Below are positions 7,984-15,913 of a stretch of 64,000 bases of DNA, in pieces. Position 1 is the stretch's first letter. The number at the start of each line of letters is the position of its first letter. Under the pieces are notes generated by a model. The model worked only from the letters and a program-made list of their open reading frames with translations, ran no database searches and was not told the DNA's origin. Source of the stretch: an uncultured Flavobacteriales bacterium (GTDB lineage: Bacteria > Bacteroidota > Bacteroidia > Flavobacteriales_D > Crocinitomicaceae). Location of the stretch: positions 124,001-188,000 of the forward strand of contig CAJXJK010000002.1 of assembly GCA_913054135.1 (NCBI GenBank), read 5' to 3'. The translations under genes and the position numbers were made by a program.

Positions 7984-7994
7984 ATTACTTTTTT
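7974..7994. terminator. 21-base palindrome spanning both convergent stop codons
   Basis: The sequence has perfect 10-base arms (AAAAAAGTAA and TTACTTTTTT) around a single central base. Each arm contains one gene's terminal Lys codons and stop, so both genes end inside it. It could act as a weak bidirectional A/T-type terminator, but there is no GC-rich stem. Confidence 0.4.
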
Positions 7995-10468
7995 CTTTTC
8001 ACTCCCCTAACCGCTTCGGTAGTCCAAGGATCTTCGGGCCATGAATGTTTAGGGTATCGACTTTTCATGTCTTTTTTAACATCAAAATAAGCATTCTCCC
8101 AAAAGCTCTTGAGATCAGAAGTTATCTGAACCACTTTGAATCCGGGAGACAATAAATGCATTAGTATTCCTTTTTTGCCCATATTAATAGTTGGAGTCTC
8201 TGCCAAACCAAAACATTCTTGCAAGCGAACAGCCAATATAGGCTCTGAACCATTTGAAGGATAAGCAAGTTTGATTTTTGAACCAGAAGGAACCTCAATT
8301 TTTTGAGGGGCCAACTTGTCTAATTTGTTTTGCAAATCAGTTGGTAGGCTGTATTGAAGAATTTCGAGTAAATCAATTTTCTTTAAAGCTTCTGGTTTTT
8401 TAATGCTATTCAAATAAGGACTCAACCATTCTGCATTCGTTAAGAGCAGTGATTCAGTAGACACATCTGGCCAACCTTCTTGAGGATTCCATTTCTTCAA
8501 ACACATCACGCGGTTTTGCCATTGCTCTACTTCTTCTGTCCAATTTAAAAGATGCCTGCCTTCTTTTTGAATCGCATCTGTTATGGCCTTTAGCAAATGA
8601 GAATCATCAGGGTCTTCAAGTGGTGTACTTTTGAGAACTATGCTTCCTATTCTCATATCCAAAGAAGCTATTAGTCCACCTTTTTTGGTATCCCATTTTA
8701 TTACTTCTTTCTCTTGAATAAGTGGCTGTAGGTCTGTTGGATTGAGAGGAGCGGCCATAAAGATTTTACCTGACCCTTCCCTATCATTGACATGAGCTAT
8801 GGCTAACCACTGTTCATGAGCTAAATCATCTCTGTGACCTGCCATGGCTAATCTACCATTGGCCATTTGAAATTGAGCATTATTTCCTGGTCTTGCACAT
8901 CCTATTCTTTCAGGATATGCAAATGCAATTAAAAGACCTGTCTCAAAATCATCATGCGGCTCATTGTCTGGTTTTAAATCAAAGGTTCTTCTGTACTGTT
9001 CGGCAATCTTTTCTATTCGAGCTAGTTTTCTTCCACCTATCTTTTCTCTTCTGAATCTTCTCAATGCTTCTACTCGCAAATTCAAATCAATTCCTGCTTC
9101 TTTTGGGAGAGGATCTCTTTCTTCTATAATGGCTGCGACATCTGTTGCTAGCTCTAGCTGCCCATCCTCTTTTGCTTTGATGAGCATATGCGCAATTCTC
9201 GGATGAGTCGGTAATCTATGAAGTTCTTTACCGTGCTCAGTTATTCTATTATTATCTAAGGCTTCTAATTCATGAAGTAATTGAGAAGCTTGAGCAACAT
9301 GGCCTTTTGGTGGAGCTGTCAACCATTGTAATTGCATGGGGTCAGCTATTCCCCATTGCGCCATATCCAGAACTAATGAAGATAAATCAGCCGTTTCAAT
9401 TTCAGGAATGGTATGTTCTTTTAATCTTGATTGTGTAGCCTTTGTCCACATTCGGTAACAAACACCTGCGCTCAATCTACCAGCTCTCCCTGCTCTTTGA
9501 TCTGCAGAATCTTTTGACACTTGAACGGTCTCTAATCTCGATAGGCCTGAGTTCGGATCAAACCTTGAAGAGCGTGCAAAACCAGAGTCTATCACTATTT
9601 TAATTCCTTCAATAGTCAAACTTGTTTCTGCAATAGAAGTTGCGAGAACTACTTTTCTTGCCCCATCTCTATCAGGCATGATGGCTGCAAACTGCTTGTT
9701 AGGAGGCAATTGCCCAAAAAGTGGATGAATCTTCACACCTTTCAAAGTTCGCCTCAATATCTCTTCACATTTTCTTATTTCTCCTTCACCAGGCAGAAAA
9801 ACGAGAGCATCACCTTCATGTTTGCTCAATACATTCTTTACTAATCTTGCTGCAAGTTCAGACAGCATTCTAATTTCGGTTTCACCTGCATATTGAACAT
9901 CTACAGGAAATTGTCTTCCTTCACTTAGAACCGTTGACGCATTCAGCATCTCAGCAAGTTCAGTCATATCTAAAGTTGCAGACATCACCATAATCCTCAG
10001 TTCAGGACGAAGCACTTTCTGTGCTTCTCTGGTTAGCGCCATTGCAATATCGGCATGAATACTTCTTTCGTGAAATTCATCAAACACAACCAATCCAACG
10101 CCTTCTAATCCATTATCTTGTTGCAGCATTCTTGTGAGTATGCCTTCAGTCACTACTTCAATTTGTGTTTCTTTACCTACTCTATTTTCAAATCGAATTC
10201 TATATCCAACAGACTCACCTACTTCTTCTCCCAACAAATCAGCCATTCTCATGGCGATTGTTTTAGCTGCTAGCCTTCTTGGTTCAAGCATCAAGATCTT
10301 TTGACCTTTCAACCAATCAGCATCCATTAATGTTAAAGGAACTAAAGTAGATTTACCTGCACCAGGAGGAGCTTTAACAATAAGTGTATTTGATGAATTT
10401 AACTCCTTTTGGATTTGAGGAATTACTTCTGCAACAGGCAGATCTATGCTTTGATAATTGAATGACAT
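7985..10468 (-). CDS. hrpB: ATP-dependent helicase HrpB
   Basis: An 827-residue DEAH-box helicase of typical HrpB length. Motifs in order: Walker A APPGAGKSTLVPL (about 34-46), GGILTR-like TEGILTRML, Walker B DEFHERS, motif III MSATLD, then QRAGRAGR in the second RecA domain, followed by the HrpB-specific C-terminal region ending with DPWTTEAVRGVKRKK. HrpB proteins are related to the DEAH RNA helicases; their bacterial substrate is not well defined. The gene is preceded by a bidirectional-looking terminator at 10513-10540, so it is transcribed separately from the surface-protein gene upstream. Confidence 0.95.
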   Translation of the reverse strand: MSFNYQSIDLPVAEVIPQIQKELNSSNTLIVKAPPGAGKSTLVPLTLMDADWLKGQKILMLEPRRLAAKTIAMRMADLLGEEVGESVGYRIRFENRVGKETQIEVVTEGILTRMLQQDNGLEGVGLVVFDEFHERSIHADIAMALTREAQKVLRPELRIMVMSATLDMTELAEMLNASTVLSEGRQFPVDVQYAGETEIRMLSELAARLVKNVLSKHEGDALVFLPGEGEIRKCEEILRRTLKGVKIHPLFGQLPPNKQFAAIMPDRDGARKVVLATSIAETSLTIEGIKIVIDSGFARSSRFDPNSGLSRLETVQVSKDSADQRAGRAGRLSAGVCYRMWTKATQSRLKEHTIPEIETADLSSLVLDMAQWGIADPMQLQWLTAPPKGHVAQASQLLHELEALDNNRITEHGKELHRLPTHPRIAHMLIKAKEDGQLELATDVAAIIEERDPLPKEAGIDLNLRVEALRRFRREKIGGRKLARIEKIAEQYRRTFDLKPDNEPHDDFETGLLIAFAYPERIGCARPGNNAQFQMANGRLAMAGHRDDLAHEQWLAIAHVNDREGSGKIFMAAPLNPTDLQPLIQEKEVIKWDTKKGGLIASLDMRIGSIVLKSTPLEDPDDSHLLKAITDAIQKEGRHLLNWTEEVEQWQNRVMCLKKWNPQEGWPDVSTESLLLTNAEWLSPYLNSIKKPEALKKIDLLEILQYSLPTDLQNKLDKLAPQKIEVPSGSKIKLAYPSNGSEPILAVRLQECFGLAETPTINMGKKGILMHLLSPGFKVVQITSDLKSFWENAYFDVKKDMKSRYPKHSWPEDPWTTEAVRGVKRKK

Positions 10469-10512
10469 CTAAGAAGTCACAAAGCTAATACTTATGAAAG
10501 TTGAAAGCATAA

Positions 10513-10540
10513 AAAAGGCCTCAATAAATTGAAGCCTTTT
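10513..10540 (-). terminator. Intrinsic terminator of the CHU_C surface-protein gene
   Basis: Near-perfect stem of AAAAGGCCTCAA with TTGAAGCCTTTT (one wobble), loop TAAA, flanked by T runs on both strands. It lies just after the stop of the 10549-13923 gene and can work in both directions. Confidence 0.75.
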
Positions 10541-10548
10541 AGTTTTAA

Positions 10549-13500
10549 TTATTTCTCTCGAATCAGATTGACATTGCCCTGTCCTTCAAATTCGGTTCCG
10601 TTAGTGGATAGCGCTTTGTAAGTATAGAAGTAGACACCATCCTTACATTCACTTCCGTTCTTGTCAGTTCCGTCCCACTGATCGTTAATATCATCATATT
10701 CAAAGACAGTGATTCCCCATCTGTTTACAATTACAGCTTCAAATTCTGTGATCGCCTTATTTGGGAAGAAGAAGAAATCATTGTTTCCGTCTGTTCCTGG
10801 TGTAAATACATTTGGTAATATCAACTTTGGTTGATCAAACACTACTATCACTTTACAAGTTGTATCTGAACATCCGTTTTTATTAAGTGCGACTAAACAA
10901 ACGTCATAGCTACCAGAATCTAAATAAGATCTATCAAACTCTTCATAATAATCTGTGCTCAATTCCCATCCGCCATTTGCTTGACCAAAATGCCAGAAGA
11001 AAGTAGTATCAGCATTTGGATTGTTTGGATTAGCAAAGTATAGTGACTGATTAACAAAGTGAGCATCTAACTGAGCTGTACCTTCACAAACAAGTGGGTC
11101 TAAGAACTGAGGAGAAGTTGTGTTAAACGCAGCCTCAGGGTTCAATGAATCAAGTTCAATAAATCCTTCTAATGTACATCCGTTAGCGTCTGTAACAGTT
11201 AATTTATATAGGCTAGGATTTAATCCTCCCCAAGTAGTATTTGTAGAAGTTTGTAGTGTGTAAACATTAAACCACTCGTAATCGTAATCTGGTGATCCGC
11301 CATTGGCAGCTCCATAAACAACTCCGTTACCTGATTGGTAATTGAAAACTCTACAATAAGCTGGGTCGTAATCAAATTCAGTAAATGCTAAAGCTGGCGG
11401 CTCATTAATTGTGAAATCAACAGTCTCTGAACATCCGTTCTCATCATTTATAAGTAAAGAATAAGTTCCTGCTCCAGCATCAGTAAATTGTGATGCTCCT
11501 ACTCCATTTCCACCAGGAGGTGCTGGATTCCAAAAGTAAGCTATCTCATTATAATCTCCTGTTGCATTGTAAACAGTATCGACATTAACAACTCCAGTCA
11601 AGTATCCGTTACAAAGTGGATCTGTGATTGTAATATCAAGTGCCATTTGGTCTGGCTCATCAATAAAGATAGAATCAACAAAAGTACAAACGTCATCAGT
11701 AATGTTTATGTAATACCATCCTGTCGTTAGGTTATTAGCTGTATTAGAATTCCCACTGTTTACTGCATTTCCTTGATCATCTGTTAAGGTGTAAGTAATA
11801 GCTCCCGCTCCACCTGAAGTATTGACAGTGAAAGATCCATCACTAAATCCAAAACAAGTTGGCTCGCTACCAAATGATACCATTGCACATGTACTAGAAA
11901 CTAAGATGTTTATACACTCAGTACTATCGCATCCGCCAACAGTTGCTGTATAACATACTTGCCAAAGACCATCTCCTGCAACAAGCGGATCAAATACTCC
12001 AGTTGTTGCATTGATACAAGCTCCACAGTCTGCAGACCATGTTCCTCCGCCAGGAGTTGCTGAAAGGTTTTGCGGACCATCTGCAGGCGAGTAAGGACCA
12101 GCTGGATTAATGTCTACATCAATAGGTGCTGGCTCGGCTACTGTAATAAAAGCCGAATCTTGACATCCGTTTTGATCGGTCACCACCAACCAGTAATCAT
12201 CACCATCTAAGCCAACAATGTCGGGATTAGTGGATCCATTACTCCACAAATAGTCATATCCTGGAGTTCCATCAGTTACTGTTGAAGTGACAGATCCATC
12301 TCCCCAATCATAACATGTAACATCAGTAATATTTGTTGCCAAATTTGGAGAATCAAATACTGTGATGTCCTCAGTAATGGTATCAGTAAAACATAAATAC
12401 TCAACTATTAATTCAACCGTGTAAGTTCCTTGGTCATCATAGGTATGTAAAGGATTCTGCTCTGCAGACCCTTCTCCATCTCCAAAATCCCAATCATAAG
12501 AAATAACGTTTCCACCAGAAGTAAATGGAGTGAATTGGATAGAATCTAAATCACATAGACCAGCAATCGAAGTATTGATATTCGTAAATGATAAACTATC
12601 GTCAATGGCGTTCACACGTGCACCTGCAGCATAAAAATAAGATTCTGGATTACCCATACCGTAAGCATAAGCTAAGAAACCACAACCAGTTGTAGTTAAA
12701 GTGTGAGATCCTGTTCCGGTTGCAAACAGTTTGTAAGAATATTCATCATCATAAGCTAAGGGAGTCCAGTTGACAATAGGAGCTGCATTGAATTGCATTG
12801 TTGAAGTATCTGTTGATCTCGTTACTACGTTCACATAATTAACAAGATTACTACCTCCTGATGCTGCGTAAAACGTAACAGTATCTAAATACATTTGCTC
12901 ATTTGAGTTCAAAACAATCATTGATGGATCACCATTTCCTGAACAAACACCTGTTGTCATTGTTTGAGTGACTGCACATGGCTTGTTAGATTCAATCATT
13001 ATTCCTTCATCAACATCTGAAAAATTGCCATCATAAACATCTCCAATGTTTAGTACTGGACCTGTAGGAACTCCGTCAACAGTGAATGTCGTTCCGTTTT
13101 CTTTTGCCACTACTCTATATGCATTATCATCTTGTTCAAGGGTTATGGTCAAAATATATTCTGATCCCCACGACTCGACTCCGTAAGCTTGTTCAAAGAG
13201 CGGATCAGCATTTTGATTACCGCAGGTTGTGAGGTAAGTCCATATGTGGCCATTGAAGACCGCAAACTTGTCGGTTCCATTGTCTGCAACAATTGTTGAA
13301 CCAGTAAGGTCATTAGCTGCGCCCGTTTGAGCTTGAACTTGATACACTTCATTTGGATCTAAATGAACAGCAATTGGAGTTCCGGCTGGAACACCACCTT
13401 CAGTTGTACAAGAAGGTATAATAGTTACATCACAAGGTGTGTTTCCTGCAACCACTATGAATTCTGATTGCCACCAGATTCCTGACTTCAACATTGTTGG

Positions 13501-13923
13501 GTAAGTTGTTACCATATAATCTGAAGAAAGGGCTGTTATTGGAAGACAGATTGAAGCTTCAGATCTCGCATTATGGAAAGTTGAAGCATAAACAGTTACT
13601 GGCACATCTGATGTGACATGAATTGCTCTTTCAATTACTGTTTCATTAATGGTAATATCTGCATCTGCCCCAACAAGTGTAACTGTTGTTACGACTCCAG
13701 GAACTACATTAAAATTTTGGCTAAAACCAGTTCCTGTTATCTCTACATTTCCGCTAGCATTTACACGACTAGAAATATTTATTTCAAATGTTGCATTTGC
13801 ATTGTCATAAACTTCAGGGAAGGCAACATAGAACTCTGTCCCTTCATTTGTGAGATTTTGAGAATACGATTCAATTGAGAATCCAAACAATGTTAGGACG
13901 GCAAAAATCAGCAGTTTTTTCAT
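10549..13923 (-). CDS. Giant secreted IgGFc-binding/PKD/SprB-repeat protein with gliding-type CHU_C tail
   Basis: An 1124-residue T9SS cargo. Residues 1-22 are a signal peptide ending SYSQ. Residues about 25-440 match the IgGFc_binding-type module (EFYVAFPEVYDNANA, then VPVTVYASTFHNARSEA). A PKD domain follows (ISYDWDFGDGEGSAEQ and HTYDDQGTYTVEL, about 480-535). Several SprB-like repeats come next (GTPGYDYLWSNGSTN; GSPDYDYEWFN; CxxS motifs). The last 95 residues are a gliding motility-associated C-terminal domain (LPNVFTPGTDGNNDFFF ... VYFYTYKALSTNGTEFEG). The protein is therefore expected to be secreted by T9SS and attached to the cell surface, acting in adhesion. It is flanked by its own terminator and has no co-transcribed partner. 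The binding target cannot be deduced. Confidence 0.9.
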   Translation of the reverse strand: MKKLLIFAVLTLFGFSIESYSQNLTNEGTEFYVAFPEVYDNANATFEINISSRVNASGNVEITGTGFSQNFNVVPGVVTTVTLVGADADITINETVIERAIHVTSDVPVTVYASTFHNARSEASICLPITALSSDYMVTTYPTMLKSGIWWQSEFIVVAGNTPCDVTIIPSCTTEGGVPAGTPIAVHLDPNEVYQVQAQTGAANDLTGSTIVADNGTDKFAVFNGHIWTYLTTCGNQNADPLFEQAYGVESWGSEYILTITLEQDDNAYRVVAKENGTTFTVDGVPTGPVLNIGDVYDGNFSDVDEGIMIESNKPCAVTQTMTTGVCSGNGDPSMIVLNSNEQMYLDTVTFYAASGGSNLVNYVNVVTRSTDTSTMQFNAAPIVNWTPLAYDDEYSYKLFATGTGSHTLTTTGCGFLAYAYGMGNPESYFYAAGARVNAIDDSLSFTNINTSIAGLCDLDSIQFTPFTSGGNVISYDWDFGDGEGSAEQNPLHTYDDQGTYTVELIVEYLCFTDTITEDITVFDSPNLATNITDVTCYDWGDGSVTSTVTDGTPGYDYLWSNGSTNPDIVGLDGDDYWLVVTDQNGCQDSAFITVAEPAPIDVDINPAGPYSPADGPQNLSATPGGGTWSADCGACINATTGVFDPLVAGDGLWQVCYTATVGGCDSTECINILVSSTCAMVSFGSEPTCFGFSDGSFTVNTSGGAGAITYTLTDDQGNAVNSGNSNTANNLTTGWYYINITDDVCTFVDSIFIDEPDQMALDITITDPLCNGYLTGVVNVDTVYNATGDYNEIAYFWNPAPPGGNGVGASQFTDAGAGTYSLLINDENGCSETVDFTINEPPALAFTEFDYDPAYCRVFNYQSGNGVVYGAANGGSPDYDYEWFNVYTLQTSTNTTWGGLNPSLYKLTVTDANGCTLEGFIELDSLNPEAAFNTTSPQFLDPLVCEGTAQLDAHFVNQSLYFANPNNPNADTTFFWHFGQANGGWELSTDYYEEFDRSYLDSGSYDVCLVALNKNGCSDTTCKVIVVFDQPKLILPNVFTPGTDGNNDFFFFPNKAITEFEAVIVNRWGITVFEYDDINDQWDGTDKNGSECKDGVYFYTYKALSTNGTEFEGQGNVNLIREK

Positions 13924-14033
13924 AGTTAGATAATTGGTTAGGTGTAAGATAACCTAATTCGTTTAATACAAGACTGTGAAGAAGGAAAAATGGTTGCGTG
14001 GGATCTTAAATTCTTAAGAATCAGAATTGGACA

Positions 14034-14193
14034 TTATAAGCGAACTCCTATAACGCAAACATGTTTCATGAAAAATTGAGACACTCATGACGATTCTGTC
14101 ATGACAGGTTCGACTTCGCTCAGTGTTGATGATGTCAATGCCTTCTAGTTCATTCGGCTAAAGCCTCACTCCTATAACGCAAACATCATCAAC
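14034..14193 (-). repeat. Duplicated C-terminal tail of the SpoIIE gene (copy A) plus intergenic repeat
   Basis: On the minus strand 14034-14060 encodes VCVIGVRL followed by a stop, the same last eight residues as the gene ending at 14158. The 19-base sequence ACTCCTATAACGCAAACAT occurs at 14044-14062 and again at 14168-14186. Between them lies a spacer also found after the neighbouring paralogue (see 15775-15913). An 11-base inverted repeat (GTTGATGATGT 14125-14135 / ACATCATCAAC 14183-14193) spans the gene end. This looks like a decayed remnant of a duplicated phosphatase gene. Confidence 0.7.
14085..14104. repeat. Hairpin insert TCATGAC-N6-GTCATGA present only in copy A
   Basis: Seven-base perfect inverted arms (14085-14091 and 14098-14104) around the loop GATTCT. 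The element sits in the spacer of copy A; the otherwise similar spacer of copy B lacks about 24 bases here. Confidence 0.55.
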
Positions 14194-15645
14194 CTGCTCA
14201 TAATCGCCTTTCCATTCTTCGAAAAACTTATCTAGAATAGCAGACTGATTTTGCAATGGTTGATCATTAGAAGAGATTAACTCATTTTTAAACGGCTTAT
14301 ACTTCAATTTTTTACCCTTAGTTCCCCCAAACTGATCTGCGAAACCATCAGTAAATAAATAGATAGAATCTTTTTCTTCTAACTGAAGATGATGTGTAGT
14401 GAATGGTTTTCTGAAATCAAATTGTCCAATTGGTTGTTTGTCAGGCTTGATCGATTCAAATTCTCCTCCGCTCTTGATGATGTAGAGAGCATTGTTGGCT
14501 CCGGCATATTCAATCTTTCTATTTTTGACGTCAATCTTACATAGACAAACATCCATTCCATCCTTAATGCCGTCAGGAGAAGTCGCGAATTTTTTGATAA
14601 CGATATCGGTTACTGCATCTAATATTTTACCCGGGTCAGTGATATTCGCATCATGGACCACATAGCTCAATGCATTTGAACAAATTACACTAACCATTGC
14701 ACCAGGAACACCATGACCTGTGCAATCGGCAACTGCCACATAAACATGTCCTTGAAACTCTTCTAAGAAATAGAAATCACCCGCGACTATATCTTTGGGT
14801 TTGAAGAAAACAAAACTTTCTGGAAATAGATTTTCAAAGTCTGTTAAAGGCGGAGGAATTGCAGACTGAATTTTTAAAGCATAGTTGATTGAATCAGTAA
14901 TGTCGGCATTCTTTTCTTTAATGATTGCAGCTTGAATTCTAGCCTGTTCTTTTCTCAGCTCTTCTTCTCTTAAGATTTTTCTGGTGTAAGGGATCAAGAA
15001 GACTGCCATCAGAATGATCACCCCGATTGCAATAAGAGTTTCGTTCAGGTATTCTCTTTGCACATCCTCAATAAATCCAGTAAATTCCACATCAGCCTCT
15101 AACAATGCCACTGTTTCACCTCTAGAATTCTTTATCGGATAAAATGCAGATAGCCATTCACCGTTTTCAGATTCGTACGAAGGAATACTTGCTCCGACAT
15201 CCATGCTGTCCAATAAAATTTGTGGATAGTTAACATAGCTATGCCTGAAATATGGCTCAGGATCAGAAGTAACTCCAAACTCAAAAAATGCCGAATCTTC
15301 ATTGAAAACCATTGTGTAAATAGGCTTTTTCAAACCATTCACTATCGCCGCATTCTCTAATTGACTTTGCAAATGATGATAGGTCATATTTTCATCATTC
15401 GTTTTGATGTTATCCTTTAGGATGTGATCTTCCATCATTTTTTGATGTTCATCACCATCAATTTGAGTTGCCACAGTAGCAACAATTGCTTCTAACCTAT
15501 CATATTGTCGAAGTTCTTGAAGATTGAGTTGAGAATAATAACCAAAGACAATGAAGAAACCTGTAATCAGAATGATACTAACGTAGATTATGAACATAAT
15601 CCTAGTCGCAACATTTTCTAATATTTTCTTGAACATTGTACTCAC
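14158..15645 (-). CDS. Membrane-bound sensor with SpoIIE/PP2C-type serine phosphatase domain
   Basis: A 495-residue protein. Membrane segments lie at about 16-36 and 203-220, with an extracytoplasmic sensor of about 165 residues between them; a HAMP is not obvious. A helical linker (225-260) leads to a SpoIIE/PP2C catalytic domain (about 265-495) with the metal-ligand motifs VAGDFYF (D290), VADCTGHGVPGA (D307), YLFTDGFADQFGG (D433) and the terminal VDDVCVIGV. Such enzymes dephosphorylate serine or threonine on regulators such as anti-anti-sigma factors; no partner is encoded nearby. It is the first of four complete paralogues in tandem-like arrangement. Input ligand is unknown. Confidence 0.88.
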   Translation of the reverse strand: MSTMFKKILENVATRIMFIIYVSIILITGFFIVFGYYSQLNLQELRQYDRLEAIVATVATQIDGDEHQKMMEDHILKDNIKTNDENMTYHHLQSQLENAAIVNGLKKPIYTMVFNEDSAFFEFGVTSDPEPYFRHSYVNYPQILLDSMDVGASIPSYESENGEWLSAFYPIKNSRGETVALLEADVEFTGFIEDVQREYLNETLIAIGVIILMAVFLIPYTRKILREEELRKEQARIQAAIIKEKNADITDSINYALKIQSAIPPPLTDFENLFPESFVFFKPKDIVAGDFYFLEEFQGHVYVAVADCTGHGVPGAMVSVICSNALSYVVHDANITDPGKILDAVTDIVIKKFATSPDGIKDGMDVCLCKIDVKNRKIEYAGANNALYIIKSGGEFESIKPDKQPIGQFDFRKPFTTHHLQLEEKDSIYLFTDGFADQFGGTKGKKLKYKPFKNELISSNDQPLQNQSAILDKFFEEWKGDYEQVDDVCVIGVRL

Positions 15646-15774
15646 TTGGGTGAATTTAAGGAATTCTAATTTAAAATACAGATTTGATTTGGACTGTCTC
15701 TCAAAATATACTTAAAGTGCATCTCTCAATTATCAGCTTGCGGACCAATATTTAGGGAAATAAATAGGTAAGTC

Positions 15775-15913
15775 GCTTACAGCCTCACTCCTATAACGCA
15801 AACATGTTTCATGATAAGTTGAGACACTTCGACTTCGCTCAGTGTTGATGATGTCAATGCTTTCTAGTTCATTTGGCTTACAGCCTCACTCCTATAACGC
15901 AAACATCATCAAC
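15775..15913 (-). repeat. Duplicated SpoIIE tail (copy B): 31-base perfect direct repeat
   Basis: A 31-base sequence at 15775-15805 is repeated exactly at 15876-15906, 101 bases apart. On the minus strand both copies encode VCVIGVRL and a stop (the first copy at 15777-15803). The spacer carries CGACTTCGCTCAGTGTTGATGATG, shared with copy A, and an 11-base inverted repeat (15844-15854 / 15903-15913). It is downstream of the second paralogue exactly as copy A is downstream of the first. Confidence 0.8.

Noticed and set aside
13618-13878. Open frames on the opposite strand within large genes
   Set aside because: They lack start signals and have codon use inconsistent with the surrounding genes; they are shadows of the surface-protein and phosphatase genes.
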